Assembly: GCA_031213475.1 (NCBI GenBank)
Contig: JARUPZ010000035.1
Location: forward strand, 1,625,699-1,689,698
Source: Nereocystis luetkeana
Lineage: Eukaryota; Sar; Phaeophyceae; Laminariales; Laminariaceae
Direction of reading: 5' to 3'
Length of the DNA: 64,000 nucleotides
Every line of letters starts with the position of its first letter. Position 1 is the stretch's first letter. Shown one piece after another: positions 63,934 through 64,000 of this stretch. Under the pieces are notes generated by a model. The model had not been told where the DNA came from, did no database searches, and saw nothing but the letters and a program-made list of their open reading frames with translations. Made by a program: the position numbers and the translations under genes.

Positions 63934-64000
63934 TTAGTACTTCGAAACGTGGGATTTTTCTTGTACTTTTTATGTTTTGTGGATATATATAAACCGCTGT

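Overview
This window looks like repeat-rich nuclear DNA of a eukaryote. No complete host gene is recognisable. The host signals are one short candidate first exon near 60.1 kb and a few weak exon-like fragments. That exon encodes a signal peptide followed directly by a phenylalanine-led, acid-free stretch (cleavage context GQA-FVAP). This is the bipartite plastid-targeting pattern of algae with red-type secondary plastids. Together with the retrotransposon families it suggests a stramenopile alga, possibly a brown alga, but the species is an inference. LAYOUT. 1-10.5 kb: broken non-LTR reverse transcriptase (RT) pieces, a minisatellite, tRNA-derived SINEs and several small terminal-inverted-repeat elements (MITEs), often nested. 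10,541-20,653: a near-identical tandem array of a non-coding LTR element, LTR-INT-LTR-INT-LTR-INT-LTR, with 820-bp LTRs, a half-initiator-tRNA primer site, polypurine tracts and one target-site duplication outside the whole array. 22.98-25.4 kb: minus-strand Ty3/gypsy integrase and chromodomain-like remnant. 26.2-28.0 kb: a long inverted repeat and a fused MITE pair. 29.98-34.9 kb: minus-strand Ty1/copia gag-pol pseudogene with a MITE inside. 38.9-41.8 kb: minus-strand non-LTR element with RT and an R2-type endonuclease-like end, also split by a MITE. 42-53 kb: MITEs, SINEs, telomere-like repeats and mostly unrecognised sequence. 53.7-58.2 kb: plus-strand Ty3/gypsy RNase H-integrase-chromodomain remnant between short direct repeats. 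58.3-64 kb: the candidate plastid-protein exon, homopurine tracts and a last MITE. HOW IT FITS TOGETHER. Every coding transposon here is broken. The intact-looking elements are non-coding and would need enzymes supplied from elsewhere. MOST NOTABLE. (1) The 9-mer TACCWGGTA occurs about 35 times where about 0.5 is expected by chance. In seven places a related copy shows plain TA at the same spot, so each looks like a 7-bp insertion at a TA, as expected of an excision scar from an unidentified TA-targeting transposon. One such scar splits the target-site duplication of the LTR array; removing it restores a perfect 5-bp duplication. (2) The internal part of the LTR array carries four diverged copies of a two-hairpin motif whose stems change in a compensatory way, which suggests a selected RNA fold.
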